Positions 1-8,261 of a stretch of 64,000 nt of DNA are shown here, one piece after another. Below the pieces are notes generated by a model. That model ran no database searches and had not been told where the DNA came from. It saw only the letters and a program-made list of their open reading frames with translations. A program made the translations under genes and the position numbers. The stretch covers positions 1 to 64,000 of the forward strand of contig SVKJ01000003.1 in assembly GCA_015068525.1 (NCBI GenBank). Direction: 5' to 3'. Position 1 is the stretch's first letter. Every line of letters begins with the position of its first letter. Origin of the DNA: Oscillospiraceae bacterium (GTDB lineage: Bacteria; Bacillota; Clostridia; UMGS1840; HGM11507).

Positions 1-1
1 T

Positions 2-64
2 GTGGTTAGAGCCTTAAAAAAACCATCATGTGGTAGGAGAATTGAACTAATCCACAGTATCTAA
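2..64 (+). CDS. C-terminal fragment of an unidentified upstream gene
   Basis: Only this plus-strand frame is open from the window edge; it encodes about 20 residues rich in Lys and Arg, ending at TAA (62-64). The other two plus frames hit stops within 15 bases. A small hairpin follows at 78-97, fitting the end of a gene. Nothing in the fragment identifies a family, and it could be a chance open stretch. Confidence 0.3.
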   Translation: MVRALKKPSCGRRIELIHSI

Positions 65-77
65 AACAGTATAGCAT

Positions 78-97
78 ATATCCGTAAAAACGGATAT
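78..97 (+). terminator. Weak hairpin between upstream gene and ymfF
   Basis: Seven-base-pair stem ATATCCG/CGGATAT with a TAAAAA loop, followed by TTTAAA rather than a long T-tract. It could be a weak terminator or simply a leader hairpin. Confidence 0.35.
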
Positions 98-133
98 TTA
101 AACTATAATTATATAATACAAGGAGAAAAATAA

Positions 134-1393
134 ATGAAAATCGAAAAAATAAACAATCGAGTTAATTATATAAAAGTAAAAAACGATAAATTTAAAACAT
201 TTACTGTCAGTTTTTATTTTCACAATACGTTATCTAAAGAAACTGCCTCTTTAAATGCGCTGCTTCCTTATGTTATGAAAACAGGTTCAGGAAAATATAA
301 AGATATGACTGAAATCTCAAATGCCCTTGAAGAATTATACGGCGGAATGTTTGATTGCAGTATCAGAAAAAAAGGCGAAGATCATATTATAGGTTTTAAC
401 TTTGAGTTTGTTTCTCATAAATATGTTAAAGAAGAGGGATATATCGATAAAGTCTTTGATTTTATTTTTGATGTTTTATTTAATCCTCTTACAGAAAACG
501 GAGGATTTTCAAAAGACAACACCGAAAGGGAAAAAATTAATCTTATAAATTATATCGAAAGCCTTATTAACGATAAAAAAGAATATGCGTCATTAAGATG
601 TACCGAAGAAATGTGTAAAGGCGATAACTATGCAGTATTTGAATACGGAGAGATTGACAGAATAAATAAAATAGATGAAAAGGGACTTTATAAGCATTAT
701 CTTGATGTGATAAAAAATTCAAGAATTGATATATTTGTAATGGGCAATATTGATTTTGACAGTATAGACGGTAAAATTTACAATATTCAATTTGAAGATG
801 GTAATGTTTCCTATCCTTCATGCGACATTAAAAAAGAATCTAAAGATATAAAAGAGATTGAAGAATCGTTTGATGTTGCTCAGGGGAAAATCAGTATGGG
901 ATTTACAATTGGCGAATGTGACAGGTATGCACTTACAGTTTTTAACAGTGTTTACGGAAGCGGTGCTCATTCAAAACTATTTAATAATGTAAGAGAAAAA
1001 TTAAGCCTTTGTTATTATGCTTATTCAAGAATTGATAATTTTAAAGGTATAATGAAAGTAAACTCAGGCGTTGAATTTAAAAACTTTAAAAAGGCTTATG
1101 ATGAAATTTTACTTCAACTTGAAGATGTTAAAGACGGTAATATTTCGCCTGCACAACTTGATGCTTCCAAAAAATCAGTAATAAATTCACTTAAATCTTT
1201 AAATGACAGTTTGTTTTCAATGGAAAATTATATTTTAAACGGACTGATTAAAGGCGAAATAACGGAAATTTCTGAATATATAAAAGGTATAGAAAAAGTT
1301 ACGGTTTCAGATATAGTAAAAGTAGCATCAAAAGTTAAACTTGATACAGTATATTATCTGACAGGTTCTAATGTTACGGGAGGCAAAAAATGA
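134..1393 (+). CDS. ymfF: M16-peptidase-like protein, YmfF type (non-catalytic partner)
   Basis: A 419-residue protein with the two-lobed fold pattern of M16 insulinase-like peptidases, but with no HxxEH zinc motif near the N-terminus, as in the inactive member of M16 pairs. The next gene, overlapping by four bases (ATGA), carries the motif, so the two products probably form a heterodimer. In Bacillus subtilis the equivalents are ymfF and ymfH beside ymfI; current family names link them indirectly to modification of elongation factor P, and the substrate is unsettled. The RBS AAGGAG lies just upstream of the ATG. Family assignment is firm; cellular role is inferred. Confidence 0.85.
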   Translation: MKIEKINNRVNYIKVKNDKFKTFTVSFYFHNTLSKETASLNALLPYVMKTGSGKYKDMTEISNALEELYGGMFDCSIRKKGEDHIIGFNFEFVSHKYVKEEGYIDKVFDFIFDVLFNPLTENGGFSKDNTEREKINLINYIESLINDKKEYASLRCTEEMCKGDNYAVFEYGEIDRINKIDEKGLYKHYLDVIKNSRIDIFVMGNIDFDSIDGKIYNIQFEDGNVSYPSCDIKKESKDIKEIEESFDVAQGKISMGFTIGECDRYALTVFNSVYGSGAHSKLFNNVREKLSLCYYAYSRIDNFKGIMKVNSGVEFKNFKKAYDEILLQLEDVKDGNISPAQLDASKKSVINSLKSLNDSLFSMENYILNGLIKGEITEISEYIKGIEKVTVSDIVKVASKVKLDTVYYLTGSNVTGGKK

Positions 1394-2676
1394 AATTTGA
1401 AAAAATAGAAAACTCATTTTTAAAAGAAACATTATATAAAGGCGTTCATAAGTCAGGGCTTAATGTTGCAGTTCTTCCTAAAAAAGGTTTTGATAAATAT
1501 TATGCAGTTATTTCAACAAAGTACGGATCGGTAGATGTGTGCTTTAAAGATGATGAAAAAAATGAATTTAAAGAAGTTCCTGATGGCATTGCTCATTTTT
1601 TAGAACATAAAATGTTTGAGCAACCGGACGGAACAAATGCTTTTGATAAGTTTTCTTTATATGGTGCAAATGCAAATGCGTTTACATCTTTTAATAATAC
1701 AGCATATCTTTTTCAGTCAACAGACTTTTTTTATGAAAATTTAGAGCATCTTTTAAATTATGTATTCTCCCCTTATTTTACAAAGGAAAATGTTGAAAAA
1801 GAGCAGGGGATTATAGGTCAGGAAATAAGAATGTATGATGATGATGCTGACTGGCGTGTTATGTTTAATATGTTGAAAGCGATGTATAATATACATCCTA
1901 TAAGACGTGATATTGCAGGCACAGTTGAAAGCATAGCAGAAATTGATAAAGATTTACTTTATTATTGCTATAATATTTTTTATCATCCTGAAAATATGGT
2001 GCTTTTTGTAACAGGGGATATAGATATTGAAAGACTTCCTGAAATTTTGGACAAAAATGTTCCTGTAAAGGAAAAAGGCTTTAATGCTATTATTAAAGAA
2101 TATAAAGAGCCTCATAACGTTTGCCAGAATGAAATTGAGGATAAATTAGAGGTTTCTATGCCTATTTTCTCAATGGGGTATAAAGATAACAGCGAGATTG
2201 TACTTGGAAAGGAACTTGCAAAGAAAAATCTTCTTACATCCATAATAGTAAAAATGTTTATAGGGGAAAGTTCTCCTCTTTACAAAGAACTGTATGATAA
2301 AGGGCTTATTAATGATACATTTTATGATGATATAACAATGAATAGAGATTATGCTTTTGTTCAGTTTTCAGGTGAATCAGAAGATCCGAAAAAAGTAAAA
2401 GAATATATATTAAAAGAAACTGAGAGAATAAAAAAAGAGGGACTTTGTAAAGACGCGTTTTTAAGAATAAAGAAAAATATGTATGGAAAGTATATTAAAT
2501 CATTTAATAATATAGAATCCATAGGAAATTCATATAGCGCAAATTACTTCTTGGGAATTGAACTTTTTGATTTCCTTGATGTTTATGATGAAATAACTTA
2601 TGAAGACGCTCAGGAAAGATTTAATGAACTGTTTGTTGATGATATGTTTGTTACGTCAATTGTAAGTCCGAAATAA
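1390..2676 (+). CDS. ymfH: M16 family zinc metallopeptidase, YmfH type
   Basis: A 428-residue M16 peptidase. The inverted zinc motif HFLEH is visible near residues 69-73, followed by KMFEQP and by the downstream Glu-rich stretch (QEIRMYDDD) that provides the third ligand in this family. It overlaps the stop of ymfF by four bases, implying translational coupling and a catalytic/non-catalytic pair. A hairpin terminator follows at 2686-2716, so the transcription unit ends here. The protein probably acts in the cytoplasm since no signal peptide is present. The physiological substrate cannot be read from sequence. Confidence 0.9.
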   Translation: MKFEKIENSFLKETLYKGVHKSGLNVAVLPKKGFDKYYAVISTKYGSVDVCFKDDEKNEFKEVPDGIAHFLEHKMFEQPDGTNAFDKFSLYGANANAFTSFNNTAYLFQSTDFFYENLEHLLNYVFSPYFTKENVEKEQGIIGQEIRMYDDDADWRVMFNMLKAMYNIHPIRRDIAGTVESIAEIDKDLLYYCYNIFYHPENMVLFVTGDIDIERLPEILDKNVPVKEKGFNAIIKEYKEPHNVCQNEIEDKLEVSMPIFSMGYKDNSEIVLGKELAKKNLLTSIIVKMFIGESSPLYKELYDKGLINDTFYDDITMNRDYAFVQFSGESEDPKKVKEYILKETERIKKEGLCKDAFLRIKKNMYGKYIKSFNNIESIGNSYSANYFLGIELFDFLDVYDEITYEDAQERFNELFVDDMFVTSIVSPK

Positions 2677-2685
2677 ATATCATTT

Positions 2686-2716
2686 AATAAGTGTCATAAG
2701 ATTTGACACTTATTTT
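2686..2716 (+). terminator. Intrinsic terminator after ymfH
   Basis: A perfect 11-bp stem AATAAGTGTCA/TGACACTTATT with a short loop, then TTAATT. It ends the ymfF-ymfH unit immediately before the next promoter. Confidence 0.75.
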
Positions 2717-2723
2717 AATTATG

Positions 2724-2752
2724 TTGACATATAGTAAGACGCTTGGTATAAT
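2724..2752 (+). promoter_or_regulatory. Consensus sigma-A promoter for the YeiH-type gene
   Basis: TTGACA at 2724-2729, 17-base spacer, TATAAT at 2747-2752: an exact match to both consensus hexamers. The predicted 5' leader to the start codon is about 100 bases and AT-rich; no known riboswitch is recognisable in it. Confidence 0.85.
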
Positions 2753-2862
2753 GTTTGTGTTCATTGTTTAATAGTAAAAAATGGAAATTGCAATATTGAA
2801 TTATTTAATGTGTAAAAGAAATATAGAAAAGGGTTTAAGATATTTTGGGAGGTTATATACAT

Positions 2863-3888
2863 ATGAGTAATAAATCTAAAAACGGATATATGTTTATATT
2901 AGGTGTTGTAATTTGTGTAGGTGTATCAGTTCTGGCTATTATGATTGAAAAACTGATTCCGGGTGATATTCTTGGTGCCTCTATTATTGCATTGTTTTTG
3001 GGAACAATAATTAATAGTTTTTTTCATCCTGATTGGATAAAACCTGCTCTTAAATTTACATCCAAAAAGGTTTTGAAATTATCAATTATTTTGCTTGGCG
3101 CATCACTTTCAGTAAGTACCATTATGTCTGTCGGAAAAATGACTTTTTTCGTAATGCTTTTTACTTTTGCTATGTGTTTTGGCGGAGGATATTTTGTACG
3201 TAAATTATTTGGACTTAACTGGAAACTTAGTAATTTGATTTCTGCAGGAACAGGAATTTGCGGTGGCTCTGCTATTGCAGCAATTGCACCTGTTATTGAT
3301 GCTGATGATAAAGATATAGCTTTTGCTTTGTCATCTACTTTTATATTTGATATGGTTATGGTTGCACTGTATCCGATTATGGGTAAACTTCTTGGAATGT
3401 CTGATATAGCTTATGGTATCTGGGCAGGAACTTCTGTAAATGATACAGCAAGTGTAGTTGCTTCAGGTTATGCATTTTCCGAACTTGCAGGTGACTTTGC
3501 AACAATGGTTAAACTTACACGTACTATTGCGATTATTCCTACTGTTTTGGTATTTGCATATATTGGTACACGTATAAAACAAAAAGAGTTGAAAAGTAAA
3601 AATAGTGACAAAAAGGTAAATATCATAAAGATTATTCCATGGTTTATCGGAGGATTTTTACTTCTTGCAATTTTAAACAGTATTGGATTTATTCCGGAAG
3701 AATTATCAGGTGTTATGAAGAATGTAAGTAAATTCCTGATGGTAACAGCACTTTCTGCTATCGGACTTGGAACCAGTATTACCGACTTTAAAAAAGCGGG
3801 ACTTTCTCCAATGTTCTATGGTATAACTATTGATACATTAGTAACCTTGACAGCACTCGTTGTTATTTTCTTTATGGGACTTATGTGA
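2863..3888 (+). CDS. YeiH family putative sulfate exporter
   Basis: A 341-residue integral membrane protein with about ten hydrophobic segments and the family landmark GTGICGGSAIAA around the middle, plus WAGTSVNDTASVV. These are typical of the YeiH/UPF0324 family, proposed to export sulfate or related anions; direct evidence is thin. The ATG at 2863 is chosen over the upstream in-frame TTG because GGGAGG sits about 9 bases before it. It stands alone behind a consensus promoter, and repeat DNA begins directly after the stop codon. Confidence 0.85.
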   Translation: MSNKSKNGYMFILGVVICVGVSVLAIMIEKLIPGDILGASIIALFLGTIINSFFHPDWIKPALKFTSKKVLKLSIILLGASLSVSTIMSVGKMTFFVMLFTFAMCFGGGYFVRKLFGLNWKLSNLISAGTGICGGSAIAAIAPVIDADDKDIAFALSSTFIFDMVMVALYPIMGKLLGMSDIAYGIWAGTSVNDTASVVASGYAFSELAGDFATMVKLTRTIAIIPTVLVFAYIGTRIKQKELKSKNSDKKVNIIKIIPWFIGGFLLLAILNSIGFIPEELSGVMKNVSKFLMVTALSAIGLGTSITDFKKAGLSPMFYGITIDTLVTLTALVVIFFMGLM

Positions 3889-3897
3889 ATAGGAGTG

Positions 3898-4022
3898 TAA
3901 GGTTCGGCGTCCTTGACGAACCGCAAAACATATCGATTTTGTGATAACAAAAATATCGAGTAAACTTTAGTTTGCATATTGACATAACAGACTGGCATCC
4001 AGATTATACAGTCTATATATAA
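3898..4022 (+). repeat. Hairpin-rich repeat segment A1, upstream of hydrolase gene
   Basis: Contains a GGTTCG/CGAACC hairpin (about 3903-3923), an imperfect CGATTTTGT/ACAAAAATATCG stem, an AAACT/AGTTT mini-hairpin, and a 30-base unit at 3991-4020 that recurs at 4762-4791 on the other side of the hydrolase gene (27 of 30 identical). It resembles segment A2 and the other mini-hairpin arrays in this window. Confidence 0.7.
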
Positions 4023-4046
4023 AGATTGTCGAAAGAGAGGATATAT

Positions 4047-4721
4047 ATGAATATTAAAATTGAACAATCGGACAATTTAAAGTATATAATTAGATTCCCG
4101 GATGGTTATAAGAATGGGGATAGGTTTCCTGTAATTATATTTCTTCATGGAGCAGGTAGCAGAGGAAATGATATTAATATTTTGAAAAACAATCCCTATT
4201 TTAATATTATTAATAAGCACGTGGAATTTCCGTTTATCACAGTTGCTCCCCAATGTTCACAGAATACATGGTTTGATATGTTTGAGCAACTAAAAAGATT
4301 TGTTTTTAAAATATATGATGAAAATTTTACTGACAAAAATAAAATTTATCTTATGGGAGCGAGTATGGGAGGATACGGAACATGGCAACTTGCTATGAGC
4401 TTACCGGAATTATTTGCAGCAATTGTTCCTATTTGTGGCGGTGGAATGTATTGGAATGCCTCCAGACTTGTAAATGTACCGGTTTGGGCGTTTCACGGAG
4501 CAAAAGATACTACTGTTTTTAAAGAAGAATCAATAAAGCTGATTGATGCCGTAAACGAATGTGGTGGAAAAGCTAAACTCACCATTTATCCTGAAAATGG
4601 ACATGATGCATGGAGTGATACCTATAATAGTCATGAAGTTTTTCGCTGGTTGCTTTCAAATACAAATAAAAATAACGTACAGCTTATTGACAAGTACAAA
4701 GATGGTAATATATATGGGTAA
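4047..4721 (+). CDS. Alpha/beta hydrolase (dienelactone hydrolase/esterase-like)
   Basis: A 224-residue single-domain serine hydrolase. An oxyanion HG motif (FLHGAGSRG) lies near residue 34, the nucleophile elbow GASMGG holds Ser106, the acid is probably Asp154 (GAKDTTV) and the base His186 (NGHDAW). This layout matches phospholipase/carboxylesterase and prolyl-oligopeptidase-like families. No signal peptide, so cytoplasmic. The ATG at 4047 has GAGAGG upstream and is preferred over an upstream TTG. The gene is bracketed by near-identical 30-base repeats, suggesting it arrived as a unit. Substrate unknown; the GH35 gene downstream hints at sugar-ester metabolism. Confidence 0.8.
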   Translation: MNIKIEQSDNLKYIIRFPDGYKNGDRFPVIIFLHGAGSRGNDINILKNNPYFNIINKHVEFPFITVAPQCSQNTWFDMFEQLKRFVFKIYDENFTDKNKIYLMGASMGGYGTWQLAMSLPELFAAIVPICGGGMYWNASRLVNVPVWAFHGAKDTTVFKEESIKLIDAVNECGGKAKLTIYPENGHDAWSDTYNSHEVFRWLLSNTNKNNVQLIDKYKDGNIYG

Positions 4722-4740
4722 AAATATTTTTTTAATTTGA

Positions 4741-5036
4741 CACCAACTGTCGCTAAAAAATACTGGCATCAAGGTTATACAGTCTTTATATGCGGTGCGT
4801 TGCACCGCAGCGATATAAATCTCTTGCGAGATTTTCGATATATCATAAATGATTCGATATGTTGCAAGCAACTCGATATGTCGCTGAGGCGACGAGATTT
4901 ATATCATATCGGGTTTTGCCGTAGGGTTCGACGATTTCCGACGAACCGTTAAACTGGTAAGACAATTAAAAAATCGAAATCAAAAAAACTTCCCCTTGAG
5001 GGGAAGGAGGGTTGCAAAGCAACTCGGATGAGGTGG
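4741..5036 (+). repeat. Mini-hairpin array A2
   Basis: Gene-free stretch built from short hairpins: GCGGTGC/GCACCGC, AATCTC/GAGATT, ATCA/TGAT, GTTGC/GCAAC, GTCGC/GCGAC, GGTTCG/CGAACC and CTTCCCC/GGGGAAG. The word CGATAT recurs between them, and an outer 12-bp inverted repeat (GATATAAATCTC near 4812, GAGATTTATATC near 4890) encloses the centre. The last part, with a CTTCCCC hairpin and GGATGAGG, resembles a repeat common in gut Clostridia. A 71-codon open frame crosses it but is broken up by the hairpins and is not credible. Confidence 0.75.
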
Positions 5037-5040
5037 CAAA

Positions 5041-5553
5041 ATGGTAATATTAATTACAGGTGCATCGCATACCGGTAAAACAGTTCTGGCACAAAAACTA
5101 CTTGAAAAATATAAATATCCTTATCTTTCAATAGATCATTTGAAAATGGGACTGATTCGCAGTGGCAACACTGAACTTACTGCAATGAGCGATGATACAA
5201 AACTTACCGGGTATTTATGGCCCATTGTTAAGGAGATAGTAAAAACTGTAATTGAAAACAATCAGAATTTGATTGTTGAGGGATGCTACATTCCTTTTGA
5301 TTGGGAAAAAGATTTTGAAAATAGTTATCTTGAAAATATTAAATTTTATTGTCTTGTTATGAGTGAAAATTATATAAAAAACCATTTTGATGATATAAAA
5401 AAATATGCAAACGTGATTGAAAAGCGTCTTGATTACGAGTATGAAATGGAAAATGCTCTTAAAGAAAATTCTGATGTTTTGAAACTTGCAATAAAGCACA
5501 ATTTGAACTATCTTTTTATTGATGATGAATATAGTGTCAATGCTGATTCGTAA
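5041..5553 (+). CDS. P-loop kinase-like NTPase
   Basis: A 170-residue protein with an N-terminal Walker A motif GASHTGKT (residues 7-14) and a following DHLKMGLIRSG segment like the nucleotide/small-molecule kinase superfamily (adenylate kinase, shikimate kinase, AAA_33-type). No other catalytic signature is distinctive enough to name the substrate. RBS GAGGTGG lies inside the end of the repeat array just upstream. It is 14 bases before the GH35 gene, so they are probably co-transcribed. Confidence 0.7.
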   Translation: MVILITGASHTGKTVLAQKLLEKYKYPYLSIDHLKMGLIRSGNTELTAMSDDTKLTGYLWPIVKEIVKTVIENNQNLIVEGCYIPFDWEKDFENSYLENIKFYCLVMSENYIKNHFDDIKKYANVIEKRLDYEYEMENALKENSDVLKLAIKHNLNYLFIDDEYSVNADS

Positions 5554-5567
5554 AAAGGAGAAAAAAT

Positions 5568-7313
5568 ATGATTTTTGAAGTTAAAGGTAATCAGTTTTAC
5601 AGGGATGGAAATCCTATAAAAATAATATCAGGTGCCGTTCATTATTTCCGTAATATGCCTGACACCTGGGGCGATATTTTCAAAAAAATGAAAGCGTTAG
5701 GTTGTAATTGTGTTGAAACATACTGCGTATGGAATATGCATGAAAAAAAGCAGGGGGAATTTGATTTTTCAGGCAACCTCAACATATCAGATTTTATCAA
5801 AAAAGCAGGGGAAGAAGGTCTTATGGTTATCGTACGCCCAGGACCGTATATCTGTGCAGAATGGGAATTCGGAGGATTGCCCTGGTGGATACAGACAAAC
5901 GAAGAAATGGAAATACGTTGTTCCAATCCGCATTATATAAAGTGCTTTAGCAATTATCTTAAGCGTCTGTTTTATGAGATAAGACCATATCTTTGTACAA
6001 ATGGCGGACCTGTTATAATGATGCAGTGTGAAAATGAATATGGTTACTATGGAGACGATAAGGAATATCTTAAATATTTGTATAATTTTTATCGAGAACA
6101 GGGAATAGATGTTCCGCTTTTTACTTCAGATGGAGTTTCAAAAGAAAATCTTTTAGACGGTATGATAGAAGGTTGCTTTACTACGCTTAATTTTGGAAGT
6201 CGTGTTGAAGAAAACTTTAAAGCACATGATGAACTTTTTCCTGATGCACCTAAAATGTGTATGGAAATGTGGTGTGGTTGGTTTGATGCATGGGGAGATG
6301 AAAAGCACCATTGCACATCTTACAAAGACTATGCAGAAACTGTTGATGCCATGCTTAAAAAAGGAAGCTTAAATATGTATATGTTCATAGGTGGAACGAA
6401 TTTTGGTTTTACAAGTGGTGCCAATCATTGTGAAAAGTTTGCTCCTGACGTAACCAGCTATGATTATGATGCACTATTGTCTGAATGCGGAGATGTTACC
6501 AAAAAATATTATGCAGTTCGTGATGTAATAAAAAAATATGTCGATGGAAATCTTGCAGAAGTTCCTCCAAACAGACCAAAAAAAGCATACGGAAGAGTAA
6601 AACTTACAGAAAAAGCAGGTATCTTTGATAATCTTGAAAGACTTTCTACGCCAATACATTCAGAAGTTCCCAAATGTATGGAAAGTTACGGACAGGGATA
6701 TGGATATATCGTCTATCGCACAAAGTTAAATCGTGATTATAACAGTGCAAAATTGGAGTTTGAAAGTCTTGGCGACAGAGCACAGATTTACATAAATAAA
6801 AAACTTACTGGAATTGTTTATATAAACGATGAAGAATTGAAAATTGAGATTACAGCCAAAAAAGGCGATGTGCTTACAGTTCTATGCGAAAATATGGGAA
6901 GAACAAATTTTGGACCAAAAATGAGTCGTAAGAAAGGTATAGCCGGTAGATGTATGTTAAATGATAAAATTCATTTTAACTGGGATGTGTATCCGTTGCC
7001 TATGGAAAATACAGATGAAGTTTTGTATTCTTCCAAAACCCCTGAAGAAGAATCTGCATTTTACAGGGGAACATTTGAAGTTGATAATCCTTGTGATACA
7101 TTCTTAAATACGGAAAATTTTACTAAAGGCTTTGTATTGATAAATGGTTTTAATCTGGGAAGGTACTGGGATATAGGCCCTCAGAAAACATTGTATGTTC
7201 CTGCTTCATTGTTGAAACAGGGTGAAAATGAAATTGTTTTATTTGAATCAGATGGCATAAAAGGAGAACCGGAAATTTTATTTGTTGATAAACCTGATTT
7301 GGGTGATATATAA
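5568..7313 (+). CDS. Beta-galactosidase, glycoside hydrolase family 35
   Basis: A 581-residue GH35 enzyme. The N-terminal TIM barrel contains GAVHYFR, RPGPYICAEWEFGG, the acid/base Glu157 in ENEYG and the nucleophile Glu233 in MEMWCGWFDAWG. C-terminal beta domains include GFVLINGFNLGRYW, the usual galactose-binding jelly-roll ending. It hydrolyses terminal beta-galactosides. No signal peptide is visible, so it probably acts on imported oligosaccharides. RBS AAGGAG precedes the ATG. The galactose-type ABC importer about 26 kb downstream could supply a related sugar, but that link is inference. Confidence 0.93.
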   Translation: MIFEVKGNQFYRDGNPIKIISGAVHYFRNMPDTWGDIFKKMKALGCNCVETYCVWNMHEKKQGEFDFSGNLNISDFIKKAGEEGLMVIVRPGPYICAEWEFGGLPWWIQTNEEMEIRCSNPHYIKCFSNYLKRLFYEIRPYLCTNGGPVIMMQCENEYGYYGDDKEYLKYLYNFYREQGIDVPLFTSDGVSKENLLDGMIEGCFTTLNFGSRVEENFKAHDELFPDAPKMCMEMWCGWFDAWGDEKHHCTSYKDYAETVDAMLKKGSLNMYMFIGGTNFGFTSGANHCEKFAPDVTSYDYDALLSECGDVTKKYYAVRDVIKKYVDGNLAEVPPNRPKKAYGRVKLTEKAGIFDNLERLSTPIHSEVPKCMESYGQGYGYIVYRTKLNRDYNSAKLEFESLGDRAQIYINKKLTGIVYINDEELKIEITAKKGDVLTVLCENMGRTNFGPKMSRKKGIAGRCMLNDKIHFNWDVYPLPMENTDEVLYSSKTPEEESAFYRGTFEVDNPCDTFLNTENFTKGFVLINGFNLGRYWDIGPQKTLYVPASLLKQGENEIVLFESDGIKGEPEILFVDKPDLGDI

Positions 7314-7424
7314 ATAAATGTTATTTAAGTAATTCAACAGCAGATACATTTTTAAGTTTAACGATTATCATTATTGTCAATTATGATACTAAGAAGTTGT
7401 AAATATTTAAAATAAGGAGTTAAT

Positions 7425-8261
7425 ATGGAAAATATAGTTAAATTTCCTGCACTTAATCTTGAATTTAAAATAAGAAGAATTGCTTTTTCGTTGTTTAATA
7501 TAGATATATATTGGTATGCGATTATTATTGCATGCGGAATTTTACTGGCTTTTATTTACTGTAGCAAAGAGGCAAAAAGGCAGGGAATGGATAACGAATT
7601 ATTTATAGATATTCTACTTTGGGGAATTCCTTCCGGTGTTATTGGAGGACGGCTTTATTATGTTATTTTCAAATGGGAATACTACAGTAAGAATTTAGGT
7701 GAGATTTTTGCCATAAGAGATGGTGGACTTGCTATATACGGAGCAATAATATTTGCCGTTCTTGCGGTTTATATATATACGAAAAAAAACAAAATCAACA
7801 CACTTAAAGTTTTTGATATCGGAGCAATAGGTCTTCTTATTGGTCAGGCTGTCGGAAGATGGGGAAATTTTTTTAATCAGGAGGCATTTGGCGGAAATAC
7901 TTCTCTTTTATGGGGTATGACCAGCGAAAAAATTTGTGCATATCTTGAAATGCTTAAAAACAAAGGAATAAATGTTGACCCGACGCTTCCTGTCCATCCT
8001 ACTTTTTTGTATGAGAGTTTGTGGAATTTAGCGGGAGTTATTATCTTTAATTATTTAATAAAAAGGAAAAAATTTGACGGTCAGATTTTCTTTTTATATA
8101 TAATATGGTATGGTTTTGGGAGAATGTTAATAGAAGGGTTAAGAACTGACAGTTTATATTTTTTAGGCTTCAGGATTTCTCAAATAATAGGTGCTCTGTC
8201 AGTTGTATTTGGCACAGTACTTTACATTTTGCTTAGAAAAAAAGGTGTTAAAAATGGATAA
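7425..8261 (+). CDS. lgt: Prolipoprotein diacylglyceryl transferase
   Basis: A 278-residue membrane enzyme that transfers diacylglycerol from phosphatidylglycerol to the lipobox cysteine of prolipoproteins. Family signatures seen are GGRLYYV, the GRWGNFFNQEAFG segment (Lgt signature with the essential Arg/Asn/Glu) and HPTFLYES. About seven membrane spans. RBS AAGGAG. It overlaps dprA by eight bases. At least two lipoproteins in this window (33269 and 58641) would be substrates. Confidence 0.95.
   Translation: MENIVKFPALNLEFKIRRIAFSLFNIDIYWYAIIIACGILLAFIYCSKEAKRQGMDNELFIDILLWGIPSGVIGGRLYYVIFKWEYYSKNLGEIFAIRDGGLAIYGAIIFAVLAVYIYTKKNKINTLKVFDIGAIGLLIGQAVGRWGNFFNQEAFGGNTSLLWGMTSEKICAYLEMLKNKGINVDPTLPVHPTFLYESLWNLAGVIIFNYLIKRKKFDGQIFFLYIIWYGFGRMLIEGLRTDSLYFLGFRISQIIGALSVVFGTVLYILLRKKGVKNG

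Noticed and set aside
4737..4952. 71-codon open frame on the plus strand in array A2
   Set aside because: It reads through consecutive hairpins, has no ribosome binding site and no protein-like pattern.
4741..5036. CRISPR-like array or integron attC sites
   Set aside because: The repeated words are only 6-12 bases, intervals are irregular, the units are hairpins rather than constant repeats with unique spacers, and no cas genes or integrase are present.
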